Shown: positions 24,908 to 34,196, counted from the first letter of the stretch. The stretch: DNA of 64,000 nucleotides from Fimenecus sp964457415 (GCA_964457415.1 CAYWFB010000001.1:4299-68298); one strand, 5' to 3'. Notes: generated by a model not told the origin, from the sequence alone. Translations and numbers: made by a program.

Positions 24908-27349
24908 ATGGCTCTTAAACACGCTGACCTTATCGCACAGATGACACTTGAAGAAAAGGCAAGTCTTTGCGATGGTCTTGATTACTGGCACAGCCAACCC
25001 GTAGAACGCGTTGGCATTAAGTCAATAAGCCTTAACGACGGCCCTCACGGTATCCGTAAAAAAGGTGACCCCGATGACACACCAAAGGGTGAAACAAATC
25101 TTTTGAAAGGTGTTCCTGCAATCTGTTTCCCAACAGCATCTGCAACTGCTTGTTCATGGGACCCCGACCTTATCTACAGAATGGGTGAGGCTCTCGGCGA
25201 AGAATGCTTAAAGGAAAAGGTTTCGGTATTGCTCGGACCCGGCACAAACATCAAGCGTTCTCCTCTTTGCGGAAGAAACTTTGAGTATTTCTCAGAAGAC
25301 GGCGTGCTTGCAGGCGAAATGGCAGCAGCATTTATCAACGGTGTTCAGAGCAAGGGTATCGGTACTTCTCTTAAGCACTATGCGGCTAACAATCAGGAAA
25401 CACGCCGAATGACAGTGAACGCTGTTGTCGACGAGAGAGCTCTTCGTGAAACATATCTTGTTCCCTTTGAAATTGCAGTTAAAAAGGCTCAACCATGGAC
25501 TGTTATGAACTCATATAACAGACTTAACGGCACTTATGCCGCTGAAAACAAATGGCTCTTAACTGATGTTCTTCGCAATGACTTTGGCTATGAGGGTCTT
25601 GTAGTTACTGACTGGGGTGCAGAGAACCAGAGAGTTCCCGGACTTCTCGCAGGTCAGGAGCTTGAAATGCCCACTTCATCAGGTGAGGGCACTCGTCTTA
25701 TTGTTGAGGCAGTTCAGAACGGCACACTCGACGAAGCTATTCTTGACGCTGCTTGCGATAAGCTTATTGAAATGACAAAGAAAGCTGAAAAGGTTCTCGG
25801 TAATTATACATACGACCCTGTTGAGCATCACAAGCTTGCACGCGAAATCGCAAGTCAGTGTATGGTCCTTATGAAGAATGACGATAATCTTCTTCCTCTT
25901 AAGAAAGATGCAAACATTGCGGTGATTGGTGAAATGGCAATGAACCCACGCTATCAGGGTGCAGGCTCATCACTTATTAACCCCATAAGCCTTGATTCTG
26001 CATACTCAACAATGATGGGTATGGGCGTTAAATTCCAGTACGCACAGGGCTACGCAACAAATAAAAAGGGTAGAAAGAGTGACGATACATATATTGCAGA
26101 GGCAGTAAATGTTGCCAAGAATGCGGATGTTGCAGTTCTCTTTATCGGTCTTACAGACGAATTTGAAACAGAGGGTAACGACAGAAAGCACCTCGGAATC
26201 CCCCCTCTTCACAACAAGCTTGTTACTGAGGTTCTTAAGGTTAACAAGAATGTGGTCGTTGTGCTTTCAGGCGGTGCTTCAATTGAAATGCCATGGGCAG
26301 ATAATGTTCCCGCAATTCTCAATATGTTCCTTACAGGTCAGGCAGGCGGAAGTGCAGTTTGCGACGTACTCTTCGGTGACGTTAACCCAAGCGGTAAGCT
26401 TTCAGAAACTTACCCAATGGCTCTTGAAGACAACTCAAGCTATAACTACTTCCCAGGTACTCCCGTTTCTGTTGAATACAGAGAAAGCGTATATGTTGGT
26501 TACAAGTATTATGATACAGCAAATAAAGAGGTTCGTTTCCCATTTGGTCATGGTCTTTCGTACACAACATTTGAGTACAGCGACATTAAGGTAAGCGCTG
26601 AAAACATTAAGGATACTGACACAGTAACAGTTTCTTTCAAGGTTAAGAATACAGGTGCAGTTGACGGCGCTGAGATTGCTCAGCTTTATGTTTCTGACAT
26701 TGAGAGCACAATTTACCGTCCTGTTAAAGAGCTTCGCGGATTTAAGAAGGTATTCTTAAAGGTAGGCGAAGAAACAGAAATCTCAATTGACCTTGATAAG
26801 CGCGCATTTGCTTACTACAATGTAAAGCTTGGCGACTGGCATGTTGAGAGCGGTGAATTTAAGATTCTTGTAGGTGCATCAAGCCGTGATATTAAGCTTG
26901 AAGCAACAGTTAATGTTGAGTCAACAGTTGAGGCTGAAATCCCCGATTACAAGACAACTGCTCCCTCATACTATGGTGCAAACATTATGAACATCGGTGA
27001 CGAGGAATTTAAGGCAGTTTACGGCGCAGAGCTTCCCCCATCACAGAGAGATAAGAGCAAGCCTCTTACAATTCTCAACACACTTGAGGATGCCGCAGAC
27101 GGCAAGTGGGGCGGAAGAATCAACAGACTTCTCAAGAAGATGCTCGGTACTGAAACAATGGCAGGTGCAGTAGCACTTCAGACACCTATCAAGAACTTCA
27201 TTTCAATGAGCTTCAGCATTTTCAGTCCGCAGATGGCAGAGGGACTTCTCATTATTCTCAATGAAGATAAAATGTGGAAGGGTCTTAAGGTAATTCTTAA
27301 GGGCGCACCCAATGCAATTAAGAATCTTGGTAAGCTTAAGCAGATTTAA
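24908..27349 (+). CDS. Glycoside hydrolase family 3 (beta-glucosidase-like)
   Basis: Retaining exo-glycosidase of 813 residues without signal peptide, thus cytoplasmic. The GH3 N-terminal barrel shows LNDGPHGIRKKG, GPGTNIKRSPLCGRNFEYFSEDP-like sequence, KHYAANNQE and the nucleophile Asp235 in VVTDWGAE; the alpha/beta sandwich (GAGSSLINP, TEGNDRKHLGIP) holds the acid/base region, and a fibronectin-III-like domain follows (about 570-680). A further helical tail of about 130 residues (680-813) is unassigned but common in Clostridia homologues. Likely substrates are beta-gluco- or xylo-oligosaccharides. It is transcribed alone. Confidence 0.9.
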   Translation: MALKHADLIAQMTLEEKASLCDGLDYWHSQPVERVGIKSISLNDGPHGIRKKGDPDDTPKGETNLLKGVPAICFPTASATACSWDPDLIYRMGEALGEECLKEKVSVLLGPGTNIKRSPLCGRNFEYFSEDGVLAGEMAAAFINGVQSKGIGTSLKHYAANNQETRRMTVNAVVDERALRETYLVPFEIAVKKAQPWTVMNSYNRLNGTYAAENKWLLTDVLRNDFGYEGLVVTDWGAENQRVPGLLAGQELEMPTSSGEGTRLIVEAVQNGTLDEAILDAACDKLIEMTKKAEKVLGNYTYDPVEHHKLAREIASQCMVLMKNDDNLLPLKKDANIAVIGEMAMNPRYQGAGSSLINPISLDSAYSTMMGMGVKFQYAQGYATNKKGRKSDDTYIAEAVNVAKNADVAVLFIGLTDEFETEGNDRKHLGIPPLHNKLVTEVLKVNKNVVVVLSGGASIEMPWADNVPAILNMFLTGQAGGSAVCDVLFGDVNPSGKLSETYPMALEDNSSYNYFPGTPVSVEYRESVYVGYKYYDTANKEVRFPFGHGLSYTTFEYSDIKVSAENIKDTDTVTVSFKVKNTGAVDGAEIAQLYVSDIESTIYRPVKELRGFKKVFLKVGEETEISIDLDKRAFAYYNVKLGDWHVESGEFKILVGASSRDIKLEATVNVESTVEAEIPDYKTTAPSYYGANIMNIGDEEFKAVYGAELPPSQRDKSKPLTILNTLEDAADGKWGGRINRLLKKMLGTETMAGAVALQTPIKNFISMSFSIFSPQMAEGLLIILNEDKMWKGLKVILKGAPNAIKNLGKLKQI

Positions 27350-27376
27350 AATATTAAACTTACATACAAATTCAAA

Positions 27377-27394
27377 ACCTCCCGTATGGGAGGT
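27377..27394 (+). terminator. Hairpin after GH3
   Basis: Perfect ACCTCCC-GTAT-GGGAGGT hairpin 28 bases past the stop, but with a poor T tract; it may be a transcript-end stabiliser. Confidence 0.5.
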
Positions 27395-27450
27395 ACTATT
27401 ACATTAGATATTACAACGATTTATTTAAAATAACTGAAAAATAATTCAAC

Positions 27451-27480
27451 GGCGGGGTATAAAATACCTCGCCGCATTTT
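27451..27480. terminator. Terminator between GH3 and asnA
   Basis: 11-base stem CGGCGGGGTAT (27451-27461) with ATACCTCGCCG (27465-27475), T-rich on both exits; it can end both convergent units. Confidence 0.85.
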
Positions 27481-27486
27481 GTATTT

Positions 27487-28494
27487 TTATAGAAGAACTA
27501 TTCCGTTCTCTGCACAGATTTTCCGGGTTTGTTCGTCCCAGAGAGAAACTTGAACTTCGCCGATGTGGGCTTTGCCGAGAAGTAGCATTGAAAGTCTTGA
27601 CTGACCGATACCGCCACCGATTGTGAGAGGTAATTTGCCCTCTAAAAGCTCTTTATGGAAAGGAAGATTTCTTCTTTCATCCTTGCCTGAAATTCTCAAC
27701 TGCTCGTCAAGGCTCTTTTCGTCAACACGGATACCCATTGATGAGATTTCAAATGCACAATCAAGCACATCGTTCCAGAAAAGAATGTCGCCGTTAAGTG
27801 ACCAGTCGTCATAGTCAGGTGCGCGGTGGTCATGGGATTTGCCTGACTTGAGCGCACAACCGATTTTCATAATGAAAACTGTTTTATGCTCTTTTACAAA
27901 AAGATTTTCGCGCTCTTTGGGGGTTTTATCGGGATACATATCCTCAAGCTCTTGTGAAGTGATGAATGTCACATTCTTTTCAAGCTGAACATTAAGCTGG
28001 GGATAAACACATTTAAGAAAATCGAGAGTTTCACAAATTGCATTTACAATGCTTTTCACAACCGCTTTGAGATAATCTTCATTGCGGTTTTCTTTTGTGA
28101 TAATCTTTTCCCAGTCCCACTGGTCCGTGTAAATTGAATGGAGATTATCCATTTCTTCGTCACGGCGGATAGCGTTCATATCAGTATAAAGCCCCTCACC
28201 TGCCGAAAAGCCGTAGGTACGAAGTGCCATTCTCTTCCACTTTGCAAGGGAGTGAACAATTGCCGCGTCCTTGCCCGTTTCTTTAACCTCAAAGGTAACT
28301 GCACGCTCAACACCGCTCAAATCGTCATTCATACCTGTTGCGGGGTCAACGAAAATGGGCGCAGAAACTCGCTTGAGATTAAGTGCGGGACACAATTTAT
28401 CTTCAAATATTCTTTTTAACATTCCGATGGCTTTTTGAGTTTCATACATACTCAAAACTGATTTGTAACCCTCGGGAACTATGACTTTGCTCAT
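27487..28494 (-). CDS. asnA: Aspartate--ammonia ligase
   Basis: Ammonia-dependent asparagine synthetase related to class II tRNA synthetases; makes Asn from Asp, ammonia and ATP. Length 335 residues. Motifs: NLKRVSAPIFVDPATGMNDD, IVHSLAKWKRMALRTYGF, and the C-terminal TIGGGIGQSRLSMLLLGKAHIGEVQ. It lies 15 bases after asnS, so Asn synthesis and Asn charging share a transcript. No T-box leader was seen. Confidence 0.96.
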   Translation of the reverse strand: MSKVIVPEGYKSVLSMYETQKAIGMLKRIFEDKLCPALNLKRVSAPIFVDPATGMNDDLSGVERAVTFEVKETGKDAAIVHSLAKWKRMALRTYGFSAGEGLYTDMNAIRRDEEMDNLHSIYTDQWDWEKIITKENRNEDYLKAVVKSIVNAICETLDFLKCVYPQLNVQLEKNVTFITSQELEDMYPDKTPKERENLFVKEHKTVFIMKIGCALKSGKSHDHRAPDYDDWSLNGDILFWNDVLDCAFEISSMGIRVDEKSLDEQLRISGKDERRNLPFHKELLEGKLPLTIGGGIGQSRLSMLLLGKAHIGEVQVSLWDEQTRKICAENGIVLL

Positions 28495-28509
28495 TGAAAT
28501 CGCCTCAAA

Positions 28510-29886
28510 TTAAAGATTACCTACTGTTCTTGGGAACATAATTGCGTCGCGGATGTTCTGAACGCCTGTGATGTACATAAGCATTCTTTCAAAACCAAGA
28601 CCGAAACCACTGTGCGGAACACTACCGAATTTTCTTGTATCGATATATTCCTGATATGCTTCAATCGGCATACCCTTTTTCTGCATTGCATTAAGAAGCT
28701 TCTGTAAATCTGCTTCTCTTTCGCTGCAACCGATAATTTCGCCGATACCGGGAACAAGAAGGTCAGTTGCTGCAACGGTTTTGCCGTCGTCATTTTGCTT
28801 CATATAGAACGACTTGATGTCTGCGGGATAGTTATAAACGAAAACAGGTCTCTTGAAATATTCGTCAGCAAGATATTTTTCGTGCTCTGTTGCCAAATCG
28901 CAACCCCACTCAACTTTGTACTCAAAGTTTTTGCCTGATTTAAGAAGAATATCAATCGCGTCAGTATAAGTTACCTTTGCGAAATCGTTATTTATAACTG
29001 TTTGAAGCTTTTCGATAACTCCCTTTTCAACCCACTGATTGAAGAATTCCATTTCATCAGGGCAGTTATCGAGAATGTCTTTAATGATGTGCTTTATGAA
29101 ATCCTCTGCGATTTCGATAATATCCTGCAAATCACAGAAGCAAACCTCGGGCTCAACATGCCAGAATTCTGCGGCGTGACGGGTTGTGTTACTGTTTTCT
29201 GCGCGGAATGTGGGACCGAATGTGTAAATTCTGCCAAGACCCATTGCCGCCATTTCGCCCTCAAGCTGTGCAGAAACGGTGAGGCCTGCCTTTTTGCCGA
29301 AGAAATCGTTTGCGTAGTATTCCTCTTCACTCTCATACTCTGTTTTAAAGGGATGAGTTGTAACGCGGAACATCTCGCCTGCGCCCTCACAATCACTACC
29401 TGTGAGAATTGGAGCGTGAACATATTTATAGCCGTTATTGTGGAAATAGTTATGAATTGCAATGGAGAGCTGATGACGGATTGCCATTACTGCCTCAAAA
29501 TATCTTGTGCGGACACGAAGATGGGGAATTGTTCTTAAGAATTCCATTGAGTGACGCTTTTTCTGCAAGGGGAAATCTGATGGGCAAGAGCCGAGAACCT
29601 GAACCTCTGTAAGCTCGATTTCGTAGCCGTTACGCTCTGATGCAACGAGAGTACCCTCAACCTTTAAAGCAGTACCAACAGGCATAAAGGATTTAACCTG
29701 CTCGTCACTAAACTTTTCTTTATCGGCAACAAGCTGAATACTTCTAAAGCTTGTGCCGTCATTAAGCTCTGCAAACGCAACATTTTTAGAATCACGCGCA
29801 GTTCTTACCCAACCGCAAACTGTAACACTCTGGTTAACATATTTTTCGCCGTTTGCAAAAAGCTCCTTAATATCTGTATGTTTCAT
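28510..29886 (-). CDS. asnS: Asparagine--tRNA ligase
   Basis: Class IIb aminoacyl-tRNA synthetase, 458 residues. N-terminal OB-fold anticodon-binding domain (VTVCGWVRTARDSKNVAFAELNDG-type start, residues 17-40), motif 2 FGPTFRAENSNTTRHAAEFWHVEPE segment and motif 3 GFGLGFERMLMYITG. The presence of AsnRS means Asn-tRNA is made directly. ATG 29886 is preceded by GGAGGCG. Its promoter is at 29947-29975; the leader is about 55 bases, too short for a T-box. Confidence 0.96.
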   Translation of the reverse strand: MKHTDIKELFANGEKYVNQSVTVCGWVRTARDSKNVAFAELNDGTSFRSIQLVADKEKFSDEQVKSFMPVGTALKVEGTLVASERNGYEIELTEVQVLGSCPSDFPLQKKRHSMEFLRTIPHLRVRTRYFEAVMAIRHQLSIAIHNYFHNNGYKYVHAPILTGSDCEGAGEMFRVTTHPFKTEYESEEEYYANDFFGKKAGLTVSAQLEGEMAAMGLGRIYTFGPTFRAENSNTTRHAAEFWHVEPEVCFCDLQDIIEIAEDFIKHIIKDILDNCPDEMEFFNQWVEKGVIEKLQTVINNDFAKVTYTDAIDILLKSGKNFEYKVEWGCDLATEHEKYLADEYFKRPVFVYNYPADIKSFYMKQNDDGKTVAATDLLVPGIGEIIGCSEREADLQKLLNAMQKKGMPIEAYQEYIDTRKFGSVPHSGFGLGFERMLMYITGVQNIRDAIMFPRTVGNL

Positions 29887-29946
29887 TTGAACATCGCCTC
29901 CAAAAGCAATATTTCGCTATTATAATATTATTTATATATACAGAAT

Positions 29947-29975
29947 ATTTTATTCTTTTTGAGTGTATAAGTCAA
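29947..29975 (-). promoter_or_regulatory. Sigma-A promoter of asnS-asnA
   Basis: On the minus strand TTGACT (29970-29975), 17 bases, TAAAAT (29947-29952). Confidence 0.7.
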
Positions 29976-29999
29976 TATTTTTTTGGAAAATAACAAACA

Positions 30000-30082
30000 T
30001 TGTAGGGGTCGGCGTCCTCGACGACCCTAAATAAAATCGCAATTAAACTGCAAAGGGTCGTCGAGGTCGCCGACCCCTACAA
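30000..30082. repeat. REP doublet (BIME-like), best copy
   Basis: 83-base inverted repeat: 29-base arms at 30000-30028 and 30054-30082 with one mismatch and a 25-base centre. Each arm begins TTGTAG and then folds on itself (GGGTCG with CGACCC), so two GTAG-hairpins face each other. Layout as in the element at 1799-1877 and in the units inside the RAYT genes. Confidence 0.8.
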
Positions 30083-30120
30083 AATTACCATATTAGTGCC
30101 ATATAAAATACTACTTATTT

Positions 30121-30180
30121 ACCCCCCTCAGTCATTTTCTGCAAAAATTTCGGCTCCCCCTCAAGAGTGGAGCCGAAATT
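30121..30180. repeat. Half copy of dispersed repeat B, acting as terminator
   Basis: Matches the 3' half of 34077-34189 almost base for base, ending with a perfect 12-base stem AATTTCGGCTCC / GGAGCCGAAATT (30146-30180). It lies just past the ABC permease stop and probably terminates that operon. Confidence 0.7.
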
Positions 30181-30188
30181 GGGAGAAC

Positions 30189-32693
30189 TTATTTTAATAC
30201 TGATACATTCGCTTCAGGGAGATAGTAGCATACAATGGGTCCTTCTTCATAGACCACATAAACATATCTGCCGTTGTCGCCTGAAGTCATAAACTGTGAA
30301 ACTGATTTTTCGGCAATTGCCTCTGCTTTTGCGGTGTCAGTAACACTTGTCAAGGGGTGACCTGCGTCTTTATATACTCGTTTAAGAATATCAATATCAA
30401 TATTTGATATTTGTTCATTGTTGATAAATGAGCTTGTAGCTTCAAATGTGTACCAAATCAATTCACCGCTTGTAAAGGTTACATCTTTAATTGTATCGTA
30501 AATCCAATAATGATAACCGCTTCTCTCGTCATAGGTATCTTCATTTGCCTTATAGAATTTCTGCAAGGCTTCACCGATTTCAAGAGGACTATCTGTATAA
30601 AGCACCTCTTTAACCGTTAATTGAGGGTCATTTGCTACATAGCCGTTATCTTTAAGGAATGCCAAGGTTTCGGTCATATCGACATAAACGGGGATACCGT
30701 CATATACAAGTGCATATTCACTCGTGATTTCCATAACACTATTGGGAGTGAGTTTAGTATCATCCTGCATACATTCGGCACCCATAAAATCGCTACCGCC
30801 CATTGCCAAGATACCGAGGGGCTTTTCTTTTCTTTCAAAAAGCTGTTCATAAGTCATTTTTGTAAGGTCATTGTAAAGAGCCTTGCAAAGTGCTTCTGTA
30901 TCTTCTACCCATTCAACCTTAGGAACGTTGGTTGTTTCAGGAACACTTTCTTCACTGTACTGAATTTTTTCCTCTTTAAGCTCATATACACCTGTGTTTG
31001 AAATGAATGACCATGGTTTTGTTTTAAGATAGCCTGCGGAACTGTTTGTGTCGCCAGCATAATAAATATTACCATATTCATCGTAATATTCGACCATTTC
31101 ATCCGTTTCAACTTCGGGTGGGTCGTTTATGAGATATTCCTTTAAAATCTCATCAAAGAAATCTGAACCATAAACTGCTTTGAGATATTCAACATAAAGT
31201 TCTTCTGACTGAATGTAGAAATGACGGTATTTAAGTTCATTGTTATTATCGCGGAATGCAAAGGTAACACCTGAAAAGCTATCTTCACCATACTGAACTT
31301 TTTCGTCCTTAATCTTATTGAAAAGTCCGATAATTGCTTCTTTTGCATTATCGCTTGTTCCCTCAACAAAATCCTCGTCAGCATCATATGCATAAAGATA
31401 GTGCACATAAGGGTCAAGTGCATAAGCATCAATTGAAACGCTCTTGATTTCTGACTTGTCGGGAGTTTTATTGAATATACCAAAAAATCCTGAAACAACA
31501 ACTGCCAAAAATACTGCGGTAACGCTGACAAGTACACCGTACCATTTAAGAGATTTGAATGTGGTTTTGAGCTTTCTTGTCATTATAAGCTGAAGCACAA
31601 AATATGCAACAAGACCTGCAACCGCAAGGATAATAAAATACGCAAGCGGGCTGATTGTATCGTAACACATTTCGCAAATCAAATATGCCATTAACAAGAA
31701 TACAAATGTTGTATTGATTGCTCTTGAAATTGCAAAGTGACCGAATGAATTTGCGTGTTCTGCCTTGCGAGCTTTGTAAAGAACATAGCCGATAGCGATA
31801 AGCACAACTGAAATTGCGAGCCACACAAGAATGGGGGTGATAAAGCCCCAATCTACCTTTGCGGTATCCGGAATTACATATTTATCGGCATCAACACCGC
31901 CGCGGTCTAAAAGTCCGAGAAGCGTTAAGGCACTTCTGGTTTCCTCATAACCGTACATATTTATCACGGTTTCTGTACTTGCAGAGCTCATCATATGATA
32001 AGGGCTGACAAGTCCGAGCCACCAAAAAATTGAAGAAACATTTACATATCCCTTAAGGAAGTTTCTGAGAATACTTTCGCCTGCTGTAACTGCAAGAATA
32101 GGGATAAATGATGCGGAAAGTGCAGTAAGAGCAACCTCAAAAACATTGCCGCCAATCATTGTAGCCATTGCGCCGATTGCAAAGCCGGCAAGTCCGCTGA
32201 CAAAGAACATTGAAACTGCATATAAGAAGATTTGTGTGGCGTGTGCCGCGTAGTCAAATGTCGTAATATTCACAATGTAAATAATTAACATAGGAATAAG
32301 AACAGCAACAAAAAGTGATATAATGCCTGCAAGTATTCTGTTAATGAACATTGTTTTTCTGTTCACGCCAAGGCTGAAAAATACATTTACCTGCTTTTTA
32401 GAAAGCATATAATAAAATGATTTTATTGCTGTCATCATTCCGCAGAGCACCATTCCAATAGGGAAAAGTGAAAATAAATCACTACCAAGCGAATTACGAG
32501 CCACGAACATTGAAACTTCTTCGTGTTCCATTACCACAAGGAATTCTTCGCTTGTCACATAAGAAATAACGGGGAAAGTAAATGCAATAAGCAATACAAC
32601 CAATGCAATTGCGGGGAAAAGAATTGAGCCCAGCAGACTTCGTTTGAAATCGTTAAGATTTACATTATTTTTCAAAGATTTTTGTGACGTCAT
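30189..32693 (-). CDS. ABC transporter permease with large extracytoplasmic domain
   Basis: 834 residues. About ten membrane helices in residues 20-420 (SLLGSILFPAIALVVLLIAF, FPIGMVLCGMMTAI, AGIISLFVAVLIPMLIIYIV and others), then a hydrophilic C-terminal region of about 400 residues, presumably outside the cell. It overlaps the ATPase gene by 29 bases; GGAGG lies 9 bases before ATG 32693. With the YtrA-type GntR and the ATPase it forms a GntR-ABC operon like ytrABC of Bacillus, which responds to cell-wall antibiotics. The long exposed domain is unusual against short YtrC/D permeases and may sense or bind the ligand. Confidence 0.8.
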   Translation of the reverse strand: MTSQKSLKNNVNLNDFKRSLLGSILFPAIALVVLLIAFTFPVISYVTSEEFLVVMEHEEVSMFVARNSLGSDLFSLFPIGMVLCGMMTAIKSFYYMLSKKQVNVFFSLGVNRKTMFINRILAGIISLFVAVLIPMLIIYIVNITTFDYAAHATQIFLYAVSMFFVSGLAGFAIGAMATMIGGNVFEVALTALSASFIPILAVTAGESILRNFLKGYVNVSSIFWWLGLVSPYHMMSSASTETVINMYGYEETRSALTLLGLLDRGGVDADKYVIPDTAKVDWGFITPILVWLAISVVLIAIGYVLYKARKAEHANSFGHFAISRAINTTFVFLLMAYLICEMCYDTISPLAYFIILAVAGLVAYFVLQLIMTRKLKTTFKSLKWYGVLVSVTAVFLAVVVSGFFGIFNKTPDKSEIKSVSIDAYALDPYVHYLYAYDADEDFVEGTSDNAKEAIIGLFNKIKDEKVQYGEDSFSGVTFAFRDNNNELKYRHFYIQSEELYVEYLKAVYGSDFFDEILKEYLINDPPEVETDEMVEYYDEYGNIYYAGDTNSSAGYLKTKPWSFISNTGVYELKEEKIQYSEESVPETTNVPKVEWVEDTEALCKALYNDLTKMTYEQLFERKEKPLGILAMGGSDFMGAECMQDDTKLTPNSVMEITSEYALVYDGIPVYVDMTETLAFLKDNGYVANDPQLTVKEVLYTDSPLEIGEALQKFYKANEDTYDERSGYHYWIYDTIKDVTFTSGELIWYTFEATSSFINNEQISNIDIDILKRVYKDAGHPLTSVTDTAKAEAIAEKSVSQFMTSGDNGRYVYVVYEEGPIVCYYLPEANVSVLK

Positions 32694-33567
32694 ACTTCTT
32701 ATCCTCCATTTCGTTTAAGAATACCTCTTCCATTGTGAGCTGATACTCGTCGATTGCGATTGGAAGAAGTGCGTTGAGCTTCTGCTTTTCTTCGGCGGTT
32801 GTTTTATCAAATATAATCATTGCAACCTTGCCGTCGATATCAAGAGATTTATACTTGATTCCTCTGAAATCGAATTCACTGATATCACGGTCAAAAATAA
32901 GACGGAATTTGCTGTAATTCTTGGAAATATCATAAACCGAGCAATCCATTGTAAGCTTTTTGCCGTTAATAAGTCCTACATTGTCGCAAAGGTCAGAAAG
33001 CTCCGACAAGTTGTGCGATGAGATTATGAGTGAGCACTCGCTCTCTGCCACATACTCGATAAATAATTTCTTTGTAATCTCTTTCTTCTGCGGGTCAAGA
33101 CCGTCAAAGGTTTCGTCAAGCAACATAAATCGGGGATGTGACGCCAATGCTAAAATAATCTCGGTCTGTCTTTGCATACCCTTTGAAAATCCACGGATTT
33201 TCTTCTTTTCGTCAAGTCCGAAAACCTCAACAAGATTATTGAGTGTTTTAAAGCTGAAATTGGGGTAATAATCAGCATAAAACCTTGCCATTGACTTGAT
33301 TGTAGCATTCATTGGGAAATAAAGGTCATCGGGAATATAGAACATTTCTCTGCGGATGTCAGCGTTATCAAAGGTGGGAATACCGTCCATAAGCACTTCG
33401 CCGCCCTCTGCCTTATAAATGCCTGCTGCAGTTTTTAAAAGTGTGGTTTTACCTGCGCCGTTGTAGCCGATAAGGCCGTATATACTTGAGGGCTCTACTT
33501 TGAAAGAAATGTCCTCAACGGCTGTGAAATCGCCGAATTTTTTAGTAACATTCTTAAATTCAATCAT
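32665..33567 (-). CDS. ABC transporter ATP-binding protein
   Basis: ATPase of the CcmA/YtrB type, about 300 residues: Walker A GYNGAGKTTLL, Q-loop region FYIPDDLYFP, signature GFSKGMQRQTEI, Walker B FMLLDETFDGLD and switch ISSHNLSE. A C-terminal extension (FRLIFDRDISEFDF) may contact the permease. ATG 33567 (MIEFKNVTKKF) has AAAGGAG upstream; the frame extends to 33594 without homology. It overlaps the GntR gene by 8 bases. Confidence 0.92.
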   Translation of the reverse strand: MIEFKNVTKKFGDFTAVEDISFKVEPSSIYGLIGYNGAGKTTLLKTAAGIYKAEGGEVLMDGIPTFDNADIRREMFYIPDDLYFPMNATIKSMARFYADYYPNFSFKTLNNLVEVFGLDEKKKIRGFSKGMQRQTEIILALASHPRFMLLDETFDGLDPQKKEITKKLFIEYVAESECSLIISSHNLSELSDLCDNVGLINGKKLTMDCSVYDISKNYSKFRLIFDRDISEFDFRGIKYKSLDIDGKVAMIIFDKTTAEEKQKLNALLPIAIDEYQLTMEEVFLNEMEDKKYDVTKIFEK

Positions 33568-33940
33568 TATTTTCAGCTCCTTTGAAAATATCATTGACCA
33601 GCTTTAAGACTTGTTCACGGTCAGCACCCATATTTTTGGCATTGACAAGTGAAGCCTTTAATGAATCTAAAGACTGTTCAAGATAAATGTTTTGAGATTT
33701 GGTATCACCGCTAACGAATACGCCTTTTCCTGCAATTGTGTAAATTATGCCCTCGTTTTCTAACTCCGATAATGCGCGCTTTACGGTGTTGATATTAAGG
33801 CTTAATTGTGCAGAAAGCTGTCTTAAAGACGGTAGCCGGTCGTCTTTTTTCAGCACTCCCCTTTGAATATCAAGAACAATTTGTTCTTTAATCTGTTCAT
33901 AGATGGGAGTTCTTGAATGGTAATCAAGAAAAATATTCAC
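33560..33940 (-). CDS. YtrA-type GntR-family repressor
   Basis: 126 residues: a winged helix-turn-helix of GntR type (TPIYEQIKEQIVLDIQRG, RLPSLRQLSAQLSLNINTVK, ELENEGIIYTIAGKGVFV), then a short helical tail for dimerisation instead of a large ligand domain, which defines the YtrA subgroup. It begins the operon with the ABC ATPase and permease and probably represses it. The perfect dyad at 33968-33994, just past its -10, is a likely autoregulatory operator. AGGAGGTG precedes ATG 33940. Confidence 0.92.
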   Translation of the reverse strand: MNIFLDYHSRTPIYEQIKEQIVLDIQRGVLKKDDRLPSLRQLSAQLSLNINTVKRALSELENEGIIYTIAGKGVFVSGDTKSQNIYLEQSLDSLKASLVNAKNMGADREQVLKLVNDIFKGAENND

Positions 33941-33960
33941 GGTGTTTCACCTCCTGTTCA

Positions 33961-34025
33961 CTGTGCTAACTGTGCTATTTCAATTAGCACAGTTTGATAA
34001 TACAGTATATTTTTCCAATTGTCAA
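33961..34025 (-). promoter_or_regulatory. Promoter and GntR operator of the ABC operon
   Basis: Minus strand: TTGACA (34020-34025), 17 bases, TATTAT (33997-34002). Immediately downstream is AACTGTGCTA (33968-33977) / TAGCACAGTT (33985-33994), perfect 10-base arms, and a further half site CTGTGCTA at 33961-33968. Confidence 0.8.
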
Positions 34026-34076
34026 TAGGTTTTTTGAGAATTTATTTTTTCTTAAAGAAATCTTAAAAATAAAAAT

Positions 34077-34189
34077 AGCCTTCCACCGCCGAGGGGAAGG
34101 TGCCGAGGAACGAGGCGGAAGGGGGATTTAACCCCTCAGTCATTTTCTGCAAAAATTTCGGCTCCCCCTCAAGAGTGGAGCCGAAATTT
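34077..34189. repeat. Dispersed repeat B with embedded terminator hairpin
   Basis: Second near-full copy of the element at 3174-3289. The 3' half (from CCCCTCAGTC on) is virtually identical to 30121-30180 and ends with the AATTTCGGCTCC / GGAGCCGAAATT stem, placed to terminate the GH51 gene. Confidence 0.7.
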
Positions 34190-34196
34190 TTGTTTA

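Noticed and set aside
26006..29612. Long open frames opposite GH3, asnA and asnS
   Set aside because: These are antisense shadows of strongly conserved coding genes, without ribosome sites.
29887..30000. T-box leader before asnS
   Set aside because: The leader from the mapped promoter is about 55 bases, and no T-box TGGNACC-type element or specifier stem is present.
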